From NCBI GenBank assembly GCA_028277485.1, contig JANQGE010000081.1, positions 1 to 64,000 of the forward strand: 64,000 nt of DNA, read 5' to 3'. The stretch is from Chlorobium sp. GTDB taxonomy: Bacteria > Bacteroidota > Chlorobiia > Chlorobiales > Chlorobiaceae. This document shows positions 25,141 through 34,218 of the stretch, piece after piece. Position 1 is the first letter of the stretch; every line of letters starts with the position of its first letter. A program made the position numbers and the translations under genes. A model generated the notes under the pieces. That model had not been told where the DNA came from, searched no databases, and saw only the letters and a program-made list of their open reading frames with translations.

Positions 25141-26580
25141 ATGGGAAGCGACATCGAACATAGTTATTTCAGTGAAACAGACTTTCGCAAGTTCCGTGAA
25201 AGCCTGAGAAAAGAAACAAAAATTCTGATGGACTGGTTCTCTTCCGGCGTCTTCAAGGAAACCCGGGAAATGTGCGGTTTTGAACTTGAAGGCTGGCTGG
25301 TAAACGCTGATTACATTCCTGCATCCCGCAATGAGGAGTTCCTTGAAAGAGTCAACAGCCATCTGGTGGTGCCGGAACTCTCAAAGTATAATTTTGAAAT
25401 AAACACCAACCCGCACCTGCTTGACGAGAACCTTCCAGTCTATCTCCATGAAGAGCTCAAGAAAATCTGGAACTCCTGTATTTCCCATGCTGAGGCTATG
25501 GGATGCAAGATACTTATGATAGGGATACTTCCAACCATTGAGGACAGAATGCTTACACTGCAGCACATCTCTTCCCTGCAGCGTTACTCCGCCCTCAACC
25601 GGGAAATATTGCGTTCGAGAAAACGCAAACCCCTCAAAATCCGTATCCAGGGATGCCGGGACACTCTCGACGTTACGCACCAGGACGTCATGGCTGAAGC
25701 TGCCGCAACATCTTTGCAGATACATTTCCAGGTTTCTCCGGCAACAGCCGCACGCCAATACAATATAGCCCTCATTTTATCCGCTCCGATGGTGGCTCTT
25801 GCGGCAAATGCTCCGTTCCTTTTCGGCAGGGAGCTGTGGAACGAAACCAGAATACCACTTTTTGAACAGGCGGTGAAGCTGCCTTCCTTTAGGGACAAAA
25901 CCGGCAGGATCATCCCCAGGGTAACATTCGGAAGCGGTTACGTCCGTAACTCCCTAAAGGAAGTGTTCCTCGAGAATCTTGACGGCTTTCCCGTACTGCT
26001 CCCCGAAACATTCGATGAAGATTTCAGCTGGCTCAACCACCTGAGACTTCATAACGGCACTATCTGGAGGTGGAACCGCCCCTTGATTGGCCTGAACGAC
26101 TCAGGAACACCTCACCTGAGAATCGAGCACAGGGTCCCATCCGCCGGACCCACGATTCCCGACAGCATAGCAAACATCCTTTTTTTTTACGGCTCCCTGC
26201 TCCATTTGCTGGAGCTGGAAAAGCCGCCTGAAAAACAGATATCTTTTGAAGACACCAGAAAGAACTTTTATCGGGCGGCGAAAGACGGCCTTGATGCCCG
26301 GATCGTATGGACCGGGGGGAAACAATGTACCGTCCGCGAAATTCTGCAGGAAGAACTTCTCACGGGAGCAGGCCAGGCGCTGTGTAAAAGGGGGATCGCT
26401 CCGGACCAGATCCGATATTATCTGGATGATATACTTACATCACGTGTTGCGATGGGCCGCACCGGTTCGGCTTGGCAAAAGGAGTTTATCCACAAGCACG
26501 GCCCCCGGTTCCAGGACATGACACATGCCTACCACGAATACCAGAATCAACAGATACCTGTCCACACATGGAAAGCATAA
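25141..26580 (+). CDS. Glutamate-cysteine ligase (GCS2) family carboxylate-amine ligase
   Basis: This is a 479-aa member of the GCS2 superfamily. The Mg/substrate block GFELEGWL is near residue 47, FEINTNPHLL follows, and LRIEHRVPSAGPT is near 326. These ligases join the gamma-carboxylate of glutamate (or a similar acid) to an amine using ATP. True glutathione synthesis is not implied, because no GshB is next to it. The following gene, an aspartoacylase-type deacylase, overlaps its end by 13 bp, so the pair is translationally coupled. The start is uncertain: ATG 25141 or TTG 25105, neither with a good ribosome site. Product and substrate cannot be read from sequence. Confidence 0.85.
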   Translation: MGSDIEHSYFSETDFRKFRESLRKETKILMDWFSSGVFKETREMCGFELEGWLVNADYIPASRNEEFLERVNSHLVVPELSKYNFEINTNPHLLDENLPVYLHEELKKIWNSCISHAEAMGCKILMIGILPTIEDRMLTLQHISSLQRYSALNREILRSRKRKPLKIRIQGCRDTLDVTHQDVMAEAAATSLQIHFQVSPATAARQYNIALILSAPMVALAANAPFLFGRELWNETRIPLFEQAVKLPSFRDKTGRIIPRVTFGSGYVRNSLKEVFLENLDGFPVLLPETFDEDFSWLNHLRLHNGTIWRWNRPLIGLNDSGTPHLRIEHRVPSAGPTIPDSIANILFFYGSLLHLLELEKPPEKQISFEDTRKNFYRAAKDGLDARIVWTGGKQCTVREILQEELLTGAGQALCKRGIAPDQIRYYLDDILTSRVAMGRTGSAWQKEFIHKHGPRFQDMTHAYHEYQNQQIPVHTWKA

Positions 26581-27614
26581 ACAAAGAAAAACCTGTACCG
26601 AAACTTCATCGGTATAAAGGGATCCCCGAACACCTCTCGGATATTCCAACCAGGGAACTGGGTTCGATCCTTCCGGGACCGTCACTCATATACATTGAAG
26701 GAGAAACCGATCCGCCTCTTTTTATTTCGGTACTGCTGCACGGCAATGAAATAACAAGCTTTCTGGCCATACAGAAACTCATACAGACTTTTGATCTTAC
26801 CTCCCGGCGGGCACCGAGAAGTATTATACTCTTTATCGGCAACATAGCTGCGACCGAAAAAGGGTTGCGAAAACTTGACGGTGAACCCGATTACAACCGC
26901 ATCTGGAACGGAGGAAACCTTCCCGAACACCGCCTTGCCGGGGCAGTCCTTGCACAACTTTCAAAACAGAAGCTCTACGCCGCCGTCGATATACACAACA
27001 ATACGGGCAAAAATCCACACTATGCATGTACCAACAAGGTTGAACCATCGTTCATAAACCTTGCTCACAGATTCAGCAAAACAATCGTTTACTTCACAGA
27101 ACCGCATGAGGTCATCTCCATGGCATTATCACATTTCTGCCCGTCGGTCACTCTTGAATGCGGTTTTTCGGGACAAGCTGCCGGAATCAACCATGTCCAT
27201 GACTATCTGACCAACTGCCTGCTGCTTGAAGCCGCAGAACTGTTCAGTCCCCCGTCAAGCAAGCCCAACGAGATCTTTCACACTATCGCGAAGATAACCG
27301 TGCCCTGTAACTCACATCTCGGGTTCGGAAACTCCCGGAGCAGTGTTGATGTCTGTTTCAGGGACGATCTGGAAGAGCTTAATTTTACACCGGTACCCGC
27401 CGGGACAAGGCTCGGTACCCTTGGAAAGAAAGGTTGCAACCTCCGAATTGTAGACAACAGCAACAAGGAGGTAACCGATGAGTATATCCGCCTTGACCAC
27501 AATGACATTGTAACCAAAAAAACGTTTATACCTTCGATGTTTACCAGAAATGAAACGGTTATCCACCAGGATTGCTTCGGTTACATCATGGAACCCTATC
27601 CCATCGGGGAATGA
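26568..27614 (+). CDS. Succinylglutamate desuccinylase/aspartoacylase family zinc hydrolase
   Basis: This 348-aa M14-like carboxypeptidase-fold protein belongs to the AstE/AspA family. The zinc motif LLHGNE (HxxE) is near residue 57 and the third zinc histidine is in VDIHNNTG near 141. NRIWNGGN supplies the arginine/asparagine substrate loop, and LECGFSG is a likely base region. Such enzymes cut N-acyl amino acids. The ATG at 26568 overlaps the ligase stop; the longer reading frame would start inside the ligase gene. Coupling to a GCS2 ligase suggests one pathway that makes and trims or recycles an acylated or gamma-linked amino acid (inference). Confidence 0.85.
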   Translation: MESINKEKPVPKLHRYKGIPEHLSDIPTRELGSILPGPSLIYIEGETDPPLFISVLLHGNEITSFLAIQKLIQTFDLTSRRAPRSIILFIGNIAATEKGLRKLDGEPDYNRIWNGGNLPEHRLAGAVLAQLSKQKLYAAVDIHNNTGKNPHYACTNKVEPSFINLAHRFSKTIVYFTEPHEVISMALSHFCPSVTLECGFSGQAAGINHVHDYLTNCLLLEAAELFSPPSSKPNEIFHTIAKITVPCNSHLGFGNSRSSVDVCFRDDLEELNFTPVPAGTRLGTLGKKGCNLRIVDNSNKEVTDEYIRLDHNDIVTKKTFIPSMFTRNETVIHQDCFGYIMEPYPIGE

Positions 27615-27635
27615 GTAGGGTAGGGAACAGTTACC

Positions 27636-27685
27636 TTGGCCATCTAAACCTTTTGCCTTTTTACTTTTGCCTTTGTCTTTATAAT
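27636..27685 (+). repeat. Degenerate T-rich tract at the end of the glycosyltransferase gene
   Basis: This is an imperfect repetition of CTTTTGCCTTTTTACTTTTGCC. It resembles the tract at 1338-1395. It overlaps the 3' end of the next gene and encodes that gene's Lys-rich tail. Confidence 0.55.
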
Positions 27686-28789
27686 CTCCCTGTACCGCTC
27701 GATAAGCTTTCCGTTGATAACAGGCCAGGACATTTTCTTGGCAAAATCCAGACCGTTCCGTTGCTTTTTTCCATAAAGTTCGCTGTCCCGGATCAACTGC
27801 ATGCAGTAGTTGTAAAACTGCTCGTGGTCGCCCGCTTCGGCAATAAATCCCCCGTCGGAGCGTCGAACCAGTTCCTGACAGCCTCCTGCATTTGAAACCA
27901 CTGCGGGGAGCCCCGATGAAAACCCTTCCAGCACTACATTGCCGAACGCCTCGGTTGTCGAGGGAAACAAAAGCAGATCACTGCTTGCGTATGCCTCCGG
28001 CAGATCCGTGCCAACGAGGTACCCCGGAAAAACAGCGTCGGGCATCCGTCGCCGCAATTCATCCTCTTCAGGCCCGGAGCCGATCATGACAAACAACACA
28101 TCGTCGGCCAAGTTGCTTTGCCTGAACTTTTCATAGACCTCGATGACAACATGAATATCCTTGTACCATACAAACCTCCCGGCATAGGAAATGACCGTCT
28201 TCCCGCCTGCTTTCCACGAGCTCCGTAACAAGTCGGACCGGCGGGAGGGGTTGAACAGCTCCCTGTCGATGCCTCTTGCCCAGATTTGAACGTCATCAAT
28301 CCCTCTGGACTCAAGCCTGGATTTCATCTCGAGTGTCGGGACAAACACCGCATCACAGGCATTGTAGAATTTCCGTAAATAGCTCCAGACGGTATTTTCG
28401 GCAAACCCGAGACGATAGTAGCTGAGGTAGGAAGGAAAATCGGTGTGATAAACGCTGACAATCGGCAGCCTGCGTTTCAGAGCATATTTCAGAAACTTGT
28501 TCCCAATGATGTCGGGAGTTGAAATATGGACAACGTCCGGCCCGAAAACATCCAGCTGCCTTTCCGTTGAAGCGGTGAAAAAACCAAGTTTATAATCGGG
28601 ATACAGTGGAATGGGAATCGAAGGCATAGCATTGACCCTTTCCTGACGACGGTCTGTTACAGCAACATCGGGTGACCATACCACCACCTCGTGCCCGGCT
28701 TCCAGAAACGAGGAAACCAGCTGATAAATGGTTTTCACCGCACCGTCTTTATCCCTCACATAGGTTCCTGCATAAAGAGCTATTTTCAT
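27644..28789 (-). CDS. Glycosyltransferase family 4-type (GT-B)
   Basis: This is a 381-aa retaining GT-B glycosyltransferase. The N-terminal domain begins MKIALYAGTYVRDKDGAVKT with HEVVVWSPD. The C-terminal nucleotide-sugar domain shows ISYAGRFVWYKDIHVVIEVYEKF and the donor motif SSTTEAFGNVVLEGFSSGLP (EX7E). It probably acts on a lipid or cell-surface glycan; neither donor nor acceptor is evident. The ATG at 28789 is chosen because the upstream extension is not homologous in appearance; the ribosome site is weak. The last residues (KTKAKVKRQKV) come from a T-rich intergenic-type repeat, which suggests the gene end was extended by repeat expansion. Confidence 0.9.
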   Translation of the reverse strand: MKIALYAGTYVRDKDGAVKTIYQLVSSFLEAGHEVVVWSPDVAVTDRRQERVNAMPSIPIPLYPDYKLGFFTASTERQLDVFGPDVVHISTPDIIGNKFLKYALKRRLPIVSVYHTDFPSYLSYYRLGFAENTVWSYLRKFYNACDAVFVPTLEMKSRLESRGIDDVQIWARGIDRELFNPSRRSDLLRSSWKAGGKTVISYAGRFVWYKDIHVVIEVYEKFRQSNLADDVLFVMIGSGPEEDELRRRMPDAVFPGYLVGTDLPEAYASSDLLLFPSTTEAFGNVVLEGFSSGLPAVVSNAGGCQELVRRSDGGFIAEAGDHEQFYNYCMQLIRDSELYGKKQRNGLDFAKKMSWPVINGKLIERYREIIKTKAKVKRQKV

Positions 28790-29021
28790 ACCTGCAATAA
28801 AACTCCATGAAACGATGGAACTCGCGATCAGCAAGACATTGCACGCGGCACGCAAAAAGCTGCCGGAAACTACAGACCGCTGTTTATTGCTGTCAAAGGT
28901 AACATTTTCACATTAAAAACCTGAACCAATGCGAAAAAGCAGTCCGGTGTAATGAGTAGCTCTTTTGCAGTGAGCCATCGGCAGGGGCCACAGGAAATAC
29001 AAAACCTTCACCGGAACGGAT

Positions 29022-29483
29022 TCAGACAGAGATCTTCACCACAACAGGTTTGACCAGATGCTCAAAATCCGCATATGAAAGGCGAAGCAGCTCCTTGTGG
29101 TTGCCTGCGCTGAACACAATCTCCTCATCCTCGGCCAGTTCTTCAGCAACATAGGTTTTCATACCGTAAAGATTTCCGAATGGCGGCATGGCTCCAACTT
29201 CGCAGCCGGGAAACATATCTGCGAAGTCGTCTTCCGCCGACAGCACCACATCTTTTGTGCCTGCAGCATCCTTGAGCTTGTCGAAATCCAGCTTGTACGA
29301 AGCCGGCAGCACAGCCATAGCCAGCTTTCCATCGATGGCCACTATAACTGTTTTGGCCAGTTCCTTTCCAGGGACATGCGCGGCGGCGGCAATCTCCTGG
29401 GCGGTGTAGGCCGGAGAATGGCTGATAATGAAATACCTGATGTGGTGGGCGTCAAGAAAATCTCTCAGTTTGCGTATCGGCAT
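29022..29483 (-). CDS. YbaK/ProX-type aminoacyl-tRNA deacylase
   Basis: This 153-aa protein with the YbaK/aaRS-associated fold hydrolyses mischarged tRNA such as Cys- or Ala-tRNA-Pro. Blocks seen are SPAYTAQEIAAAAHVPGKELAKTVI (split around residues 23-47), the lysine in GKELAK that family members use for catalysis, MAVLPASYKLD, and GAMPPFGNLYG. Length is normal. The exact mischarged substrate is not predictable. The gene is alone on the minus strand, with 230 bp upstream of the glycosyltransferase start (28790-29021) showing nothing clear. Confidence 0.88.
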   Translation of the reverse strand: MPIRKLRDFLDAHHIRYFIISHSPAYTAQEIAAAAHVPGKELAKTVIVAIDGKLAMAVLPASYKLDFDKLKDAAGTKDVVLSAEDDFADMFPGCEVGAMPPFGNLYGMKTYVAEELAEDEEIVFSAGNHKELLRLSYADFEHLVKPVVVKISV

Positions 29484-29677
29484 AGCTTGCCCCCTTGTCG
29501 TTTGGTTGAAGTTGCCTGCCGCCGCGACTTCCCCGCCTGCAGGTGTTGCGTGAGTAGAAGTCTGCGAACGGAATGAAAACAGAAATTACAGATTTCAATA
29601 CCTATGAATCTAATAGTAATAGTACCTGCAAAATCTAACAAAACGGGAAAAAGCTCACCGCCCGGCACATGGAGTCC

Positions 29678-30286
29678 TTAGAAACCAATTCGTATGCCGG
29701 CCATGATGTTGTGGCTTGACAGACCTATCTCAACACCATCCTCAGGCTCGATGTCAGAGGTGGCAAAATAACGGTAGCCGACATCGACCGTGATATTCGG
29801 CACGGCATGGAACCCGACACCTGCACCCACCTGGTAGGCAAAAACCGTATCGTCATCACTTTCACCGACAATATCGACAGCTTCAAAATCCACATTTGCA
29901 ATACCGACGCCCGCCATGAGGTACGGGGTAACTAAAGAAGCCGGCATTTCGATGTCCAGATAGCCGTTAGCCATGAATGAAAGAATGGCAATCTCCGTAT
30001 CCACCTCATCAGCCACCTCGATACCATCGACTTTATCCCAATCATTGACCTGGTAGCCAACAGCGCCTTCGATACGAGACATCCCGCCATCGAGGCCAAC
30101 CGCACCACTGACAGCATAGCCGACCTTGTAGTCGATTTCTGTCATCCAGGGTCCTTCAACATCAGAATTACTCAGCAGACCAAGACCAGCAGAAGCGCTG
30201 ATGTAAGGGAGCGCCGCTTTGGCAAGCGGTGCTGAGACGAGCAACACCAGCAAAGCGGTTATCATGCTCATAAATGTCCTCTTCAC
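29678..30286 (-). CDS. Outer-membrane beta-barrel protein
   Basis: This is a 202-aa secreted protein. A signal peptide (SMITALLVLLVSAPLAKAA) is followed by alternating strands typical of an eight-stranded barrel (ISASAGLGLLSNSDV, YKVGYAVSGAVGLDG, ITVDVGYRYFATSD), and it ends in phenylalanine (AGIRIGF), the usual barrel insertion signal. It resembles OmpW/opacity-type small porins; the cargo is unknown. The GTG at 30286 has AAGGAGG 6 nt upstream and is preferred to the TTG at 30292 that directly follows the ribosome site. Confidence 0.85.
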   Translation of the reverse strand: MKRTFMSMITALLVLLVSAPLAKAALPYISASAGLGLLSNSDVEGPWMTEIDYKVGYAVSGAVGLDGGMSRIEGAVGYQVNDWDKVDGIEVADEVDTEIAILSFMANGYLDIEMPASLVTPYLMAGVGIANVDFEAVDIVGESDDDTVFAYQVGAGVGFHAVPNITVDVGYRYFATSDIEPEDGVEIGLSSHNIMAGIRIGF

Positions 30287-30401
30287 AGGCAACCTCCTTT
30301 TGTTCTAACGTTATCATTTGAAACATAGCATGTACCCTCAAAGGTTGATTTTACTGAAAAGGGCGTCAAAAATCAAGGGATCGTTTTCCCCATAAACTCA
30401 T

Positions 30402-30477
30402 GGGCACCTCTATTTCCCTCGACAGTCTTAAGGCTTGCCGGCTTCTCAGGGCGCGCAACAAATTAGTAGAAGTGCCC
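30402..30477. mobile_element. Family-1 miniature element, copy E (internally deleted)
   Basis: The ends are GGGCACCTCTATT and AATTAGTAGAAGTGCCC, 76 bp. The right interior GGGCGCGCAACAAATTAG matches copies A and M. The left interior is unrelated or rearranged. The element lies just after the aldehyde dehydrogenase stop codon and before the barrel-protein promoter region. Confidence 0.75.
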
Positions 30478-30483
30478 TGAAGA

Positions 30484-31893
30484 TTACCCGAAAAAGCCGA
30501 ACAGCCTGCGCATCCACCTGAACTTTTTTTCTCCGAAAGGGGGATAACGCAAAACGTTTTCGGGAAATGTGCTTTTCACATGAACACTTCTCGGCCGTGA
30601 AAAGGTTTCAAAACCGGATCTCCCATGGTAAACACCCATCCCGCTGTCTCCGACTCCACCAAAAGGAAGGGATGGAATAGCTGCCTGAAACATGAGATCG
30701 TTGATGCAAGCCCCGCCGGACTGCGTATTTTCAAGCATATACTGTTGAAAAGAACGGTCTTTTGAAAAGATGTAGACAGCAAGAGGATGACGAATCGAAC
30801 GAATTATCCCTGATGCTTCTTCCGGTGTTGCATAGCACAGCACCGGCAGTACAGGGCCAAAAATCTCGTCTTTCATCACCTGGGAACCGGGTGAAACGTC
30901 TCGCAAAATCGTTGGGGAACAATACCGGCGTGCGGGATCAACTGAACCGCCTGACACAACGACACCTTCGTCAAAATATGCGGCAAGTCTTTCAAGGCGC
31001 TTTGCTGTAATGACCGCAGGATAATCATCGCTGTACTTCGGATCATGTCCGTAAAAAGCATCGACGGCTTCCTTCATACACCTGAGCAGCTCTTCCTCGG
31101 CATCACGGTGAACCAGTACATAGTCCGGTGCAATGCAGGTCTGCCCTGCATTGAGAAACTTCGCCCAGACAATCCTTCTTGCCGCAACCGGTATGCCGGC
31201 CTCCCGATCGACAACACAGGGGTTTTTCCCCCCGAGCTCGAGAGTAACCGGGGTAAGATGCTCCGCGGCCGTGCGCATCACCTGTTTTCCAACATTGTTT
31301 CCCCCGGTAAAGAAGATGTAATCAAAAGGCTCTTCAAGTAACCGGTTACTTTGTTCAACGTCTCCAAGAAACACTTTCACCGCCTTTGCATCGAGATACT
31401 CTCGAAACCCATCTGCAATAAGTTCCGCGGTGGCGGGCGACTGTTCGGAAGGTTTGACCAGCACACTGTTGCCGGCTGCAATCGCACTGATTGCCGGTGC
31501 AACTGCAAGCTGCAAGGGGTAGTTCCATGCCCCTATAACAAGCACAACACCGTACGGCTCACGAACATAAAAACTTCTACCCGGTTGATATCGCAATGGT
31601 GTGGCAACTTTTCTGGGTTTCATCCAGGATTTCAAATGCCTTAACGCAAGCTGTATTTCGGTCGCCAGATAATGGATTTCTGTAAAAAACGTTTCGGCAC
31701 GCGGCTTGCGAAAATCACTGCGCAGCGCCTTATAAATCTGCTCTTCACGCTCGTGCAGAAAACGTTTCAGCATCAGCAGCTGGGTCTTTCTCCACGAGTA
31801 CGGTCGCGTTATACCGCACTCGAAACTGTTTCTGAGTTCCGAACAGAGTTCCGAAGGACCTTGAGCCATGCCCTGTTTTTCACCGCTATTCAT
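30484..31893 (-). CDS. Aldehyde dehydrogenase, class 3 type
   Basis: This 469-aa NAD(P)-dependent aldehyde dehydrogenase is of the fatty/aromatic ALDH3 type. The catalytic glutamate lies in VTLELGGKNPCVV and the catalytic cysteine in NAGQTCIAPDYVLV. The coenzyme-binding region is GNSVLVKPSEQSP and FFTGGNNVGKQVM. The class-3 hallmark FRKPRAETFFTEI is near the N-terminus and PFGGVGDSGMGVYHG near the end. A short basic/hydrophobic C-terminal tail could touch the membrane. The ATG at 31893 has AAGGA 3 nt upstream. It probably oxidises medium or long aliphatic aldehydes; its partner pathway is not apparent from the neighbours. Confidence 0.93.
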   Translation of the reverse strand: MNSGEKQGMAQGPSELCSELRNSFECGITRPYSWRKTQLLMLKRFLHEREEQIYKALRSDFRKPRAETFFTEIHYLATEIQLALRHLKSWMKPRKVATPLRYQPGRSFYVREPYGVVLVIGAWNYPLQLAVAPAISAIAAGNSVLVKPSEQSPATAELIADGFREYLDAKAVKVFLGDVEQSNRLLEEPFDYIFFTGGNNVGKQVMRTAAEHLTPVTLELGGKNPCVVDREAGIPVAARRIVWAKFLNAGQTCIAPDYVLVHRDAEEELLRCMKEAVDAFYGHDPKYSDDYPAVITAKRLERLAAYFDEGVVVSGGSVDPARRYCSPTILRDVSPGSQVMKDEIFGPVLPVLCYATPEEASGIIRSIRHPLAVYIFSKDRSFQQYMLENTQSGGACINDLMFQAAIPSLPFGGVGDSGMGVYHGRSGFETFSRPRSVHVKSTFPENVLRYPPFGEKKFRWMRRLFGFFG

Positions 31894-32121
31894 CTTTCCT
31901 TGTCTTGTTATCCGGTCATTCCGCTACCCAGCCGTCATAACGCGTCACACCCGGCACATGTGATTTCCGACTTGCGGTTACGCACCTCTGCATTCATTCG
32001 TTACATTCGCATTACAAGTAACAAAATTTCTGTTTAAACCAATTATCTCCATCATCGCCGGACGCCTCCCGGAGCAAAACGTGCACTTGAATCGGCACTC
32101 GGCATCGCACGCAGGGAAAAT

Positions 32122-32391
32122 ATGCTGCGTGTTTTTCTGATTACCAATAACAGCCAGAGAGCCTCCAGGCTAAGAGATGAAGCCGAAACGATTATCGGCG
32201 TCCGGGCTGAGAAAAAAGAGTTTCATATGGTTCCCTGGACAGACAGCAGCATGCTTTCCCAATGCATACGCATGACAGGTTCAGGCCTGCTTGTGCTCAG
32301 CGACTGCAACGAAGCGGTCAGTCCTGAAACCGTTTACCGGCTTATCGATGAAATTGATTATCCCGTGCTGCTGGTTAGAAGTCCGGGATGA
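32122..32391 (+). CDS. Small conserved-looking hypothetical protein
   Basis: This is an 89-aa acidic/neutral protein starting MLRVFLITNNSQRASRLRDEA and ending DYPVLLVRSPG. The alternating strand-helix pattern (VFLIT, GLLVLSD, PVLLVR) suggests a small Rossmann-like or receiver-like fold, but no phosphorylation site or other motif is recognisable. The ATG has AGGGAA about 3 nt upstream. It is read against its neighbours, between divergent and convergent genes, in a 600-bp gap. I treat it as probably real but without assignable function. Confidence 0.45.
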   Translation: MLRVFLITNNSQRASRLRDEAETIIGVRAEKKEFHMVPWTDSSMLSQCIRMTGSGLLVLSDCNEAVSPETVYRLIDEIDYPVLLVRSPG

Positions 32392-32439
32392 GTAAACATC
32401 CTCATTGCTGTCGAACTCCGGTTTTCAGGGGTTACTTCC

Positions 32440-32500
32440 GGGCATTCCTATTAATTTGTTGCGTGTCTTGAGTACCAAGCGGACGGAGCACAGAAACCGG
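32440..32500. mobile_element. Family-1 element remnant, copy F
   Basis: GGGCATTCCTATTAATTTGT and then AGTACCAAGCGGACGGAGCA and CAGAAACCGGA match the family-1 left end and interior. The right end is missing, and the remnant abuts the TAA stop of the RNA methyltransferase gene at 32502. It is either truncated or overwritten at that border. Confidence 0.7.
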
Positions 32501-32501
32501 A

Positions 32502-33302
32502 TTACAGTGTCAGTTTCGCCATCAAAATTGCAGCTGAAACCGCTGCGTTCAGTGACTCGACACCCGGCTCGATCTTGCCGCGGGGTATGGTCACACAATG
32601 GTCGGCCATCTGCAAAATCGGCTTGCCGACACCGTTGGCTTCGTTGCCGATGACCAGAACCATCTTTTCGGGCCACGCAAAATCCCGGAAATCTCTTCCT
32701 TGAGGCGATGCACAGACAATTCCGTACCCCATGCACCGCATCTTTTCAAGCTCTTTCTGAAGGCTGTCAACCCCATAATGGTTCAAACAAAACACGCTTC
32801 CCGCGCCAGCCCTGACCGCTTTCGGATTGTACCTGTCCGCTGTCCCCGGCCCGCACAACAAGGCCGAAACCCCGAACCATGCCGCAGTCCTCAAGATAGT
32901 CCCGACATTTCCAGGATCCTGTACGTCATCGAGTGCGATAACTAATGCTTTACCCTCTGCCGCGGGAGCAATCGTTTCGATTTCCATCCTTTTCTGCTGG
33001 CTGAAAATCCCGACAATACCCTGAGCGGTAGACGTACCTGCAAGGCGATTGCTCCCTTCAGGATCGATCAGGAATATTTTACCCTTTAAGCGTTCTCTTT
33101 GCGGGATGTTGTGCAACTGTTCAGGCTCGACAAACAATGCACTGAGATAACCGTCGTCAGGAACGTGGCGTAACAGTTCCATGACAGTACGCAACCCTTC
33201 TGCCAGAAAAAGCCCTTCCTTGTCCCGGAATTTCTTCTGCTGAAGCTTCGCAAAACGTCTGATCTGACCCTTACCGGCACATGGATAAGACGCCGCTGTC
33301 AT
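32502..33302 (-). CDS. TrmH/SpoU-family RNA 2'-O-methyltransferase
   Basis: This is a 266-aa SPOUT methyltransferase. An N-terminal RNA-binding part with FRDKEGLFLAEGLRTV is followed by the knotted catalytic domain: motif 1 DVQDPGNVGTILRTAAWFG, motif 2 LVIGNEANGVG and motif 3 IPRGKIEPGVESLNAAVSAAI. It modifies rRNA or tRNA ribose 2'-OH; which site cannot be told. The start codon overlaps the stop of the upstream gene (ATGA), so the two are translationally coupled. Its 3' end touches a family-1 element remnant. Confidence 0.92.
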   Translation of the reverse strand: MTAASYPCAGKGQIRRFAKLQQKKFRDKEGLFLAEGLRTVMELLRHVPDDGYLSALFVEPEQLHNIPQRERLKGKIFLIDPEGSNRLAGTSTAQGIVGIFSQQKRMEIETIAPAAEGKALVIALDDVQDPGNVGTILRTAAWFGVSALLCGPGTADRYNPKAVRAGAGSVFCLNHYGVDSLQKELEKMRCMGYGIVCASPQGRDFRDFAWPEKMVLVIGNEANGVGKPILQMADHCVTIPRGKIEPGVESLNAAVSAAILMAKLTL

Positions 33303-34099
33303 TTCCTGTTGAGGGACTTTTTGAAACGGTCGATAACGTCCCGGGGTTTATGGGAAAATTCATCAGGTGGAGGTGGAACCCTTCCGGCGATATCATTCAT
33401 ATCGATATCGAGCGAATACGTTTTCTCAGCACCGTTGCCACCTGCTTTCCGCCCGGTCGTGACCTGCTCCATATACTCTTCCATCTCCTCGTGATCGAGC
33501 GATTTCCTCAACCCCGAGCAGCCCCGGGCAGCTTTGGAGAGGGCTTCCCGAACCGGCTGAAGAAGCTGGTTCTTATCGACCCCCTGCATATCCAGGGTAT
33601 ACTGCAGCCGCTTGAATGCCACTGTATCCATAGCTTCTACCTTGTATATCATCTGCTCGAAACCGCCGAAACCTTTCGCTATCTTGTGCAACTTCGGATC
33701 AAGATCCGCAAAAGGGTCCCCCTGATCTTCCGGCATTACAGGCCGGGAGAAAGGCCCGGCATGCCCCGCTTCACGGACCTGCTGTTTCTGCTGCCTCTGC
33801 TTCTTTTTTTTCCACCTGCCCGGCAGAAACTCCTCATCGACCTCATAACCGTCAAGCAGCTTGCGCACTTTCTCGTCTTTCATTGCACGAGCCCGACGCG
33901 AGGATACCGATTCGATTTCTGGCCGGACTCCTTTCAGAAAAGTGAGACCAATCAGTATTCCAACAGAAGCAAGAAAAACGACAAACGGCAGAAAAATAAG
34001 CTCAAAACGAATCCCAAACAGCACAATCAGCACAAGCTCGGAAATAATAAGCAGAACCGATAACCCTACGACAATCTTCGCAAACAAACGCTCGCCCAT
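33299..34099 (-). CDS. Hypothetical protein with N-terminal membrane hairpin
   Basis: This is a 266-aa protein of unknown function. Two adjacent hydrophobic helices near the N-terminus (VVGLSVLLIISELVLIVLFG and FELIFLPFVVFLASVGILIG) anchor a long charged cytoplasmic domain. That domain has a Lys/Gln-rich stretch (KKKKQRQQKQQ), a helical middle with LHKIAKGFGGFEQMIYKVEAM, and a proline-rich VPPPPDEF near the end. No catalytic motif is seen. The ATG at 34099 fits the start of the first helix; an upstream extension is unlikely. It is coupled by a 4-bp overlap to the downstream RNA methyltransferase, though no functional link is evident. Confidence 0.75.
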   Translation of the reverse strand: MGERLFAKIVVGLSVLLIISELVLIVLFGIRFELIFLPFVVFLASVGILIGLTFLKGVRPEIESVSSRRARAMKDEKVRKLLDGYEVDEEFLPGRWKKKKQRQQKQQVREAGHAGPFSRPVMPEDQGDPFADLDPKLHKIAKGFGGFEQMIYKVEAMDTVAFKRLQYTLDMQGVDKNQLLQPVREALSKAARGCSGLRKSLDHEEMEEYMEQVTTGRKAGGNGAEKTYSLDIDMNDIAGRVPPPPDEFSHKPRDVIDRFKKSLNRK

Positions 34100-34218
34100 A
34101 AGACAGCCCACTCCAAATGTTATTTCATAAAAAACAACTCGAGAATTTAATATAGGCATTTTGCATATTCCCATAAGCCCGCTGTTTCAAGTCTATGCAA
34201 ATCCTGATATATTTTTAG

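Noticed and set aside
25141..26580. Assignment as gshA (glutathione synthesis)
   Set aside because: Only the GCS2 family is supported. There is no gshB neighbour, and the coupled gene is a deacylase.
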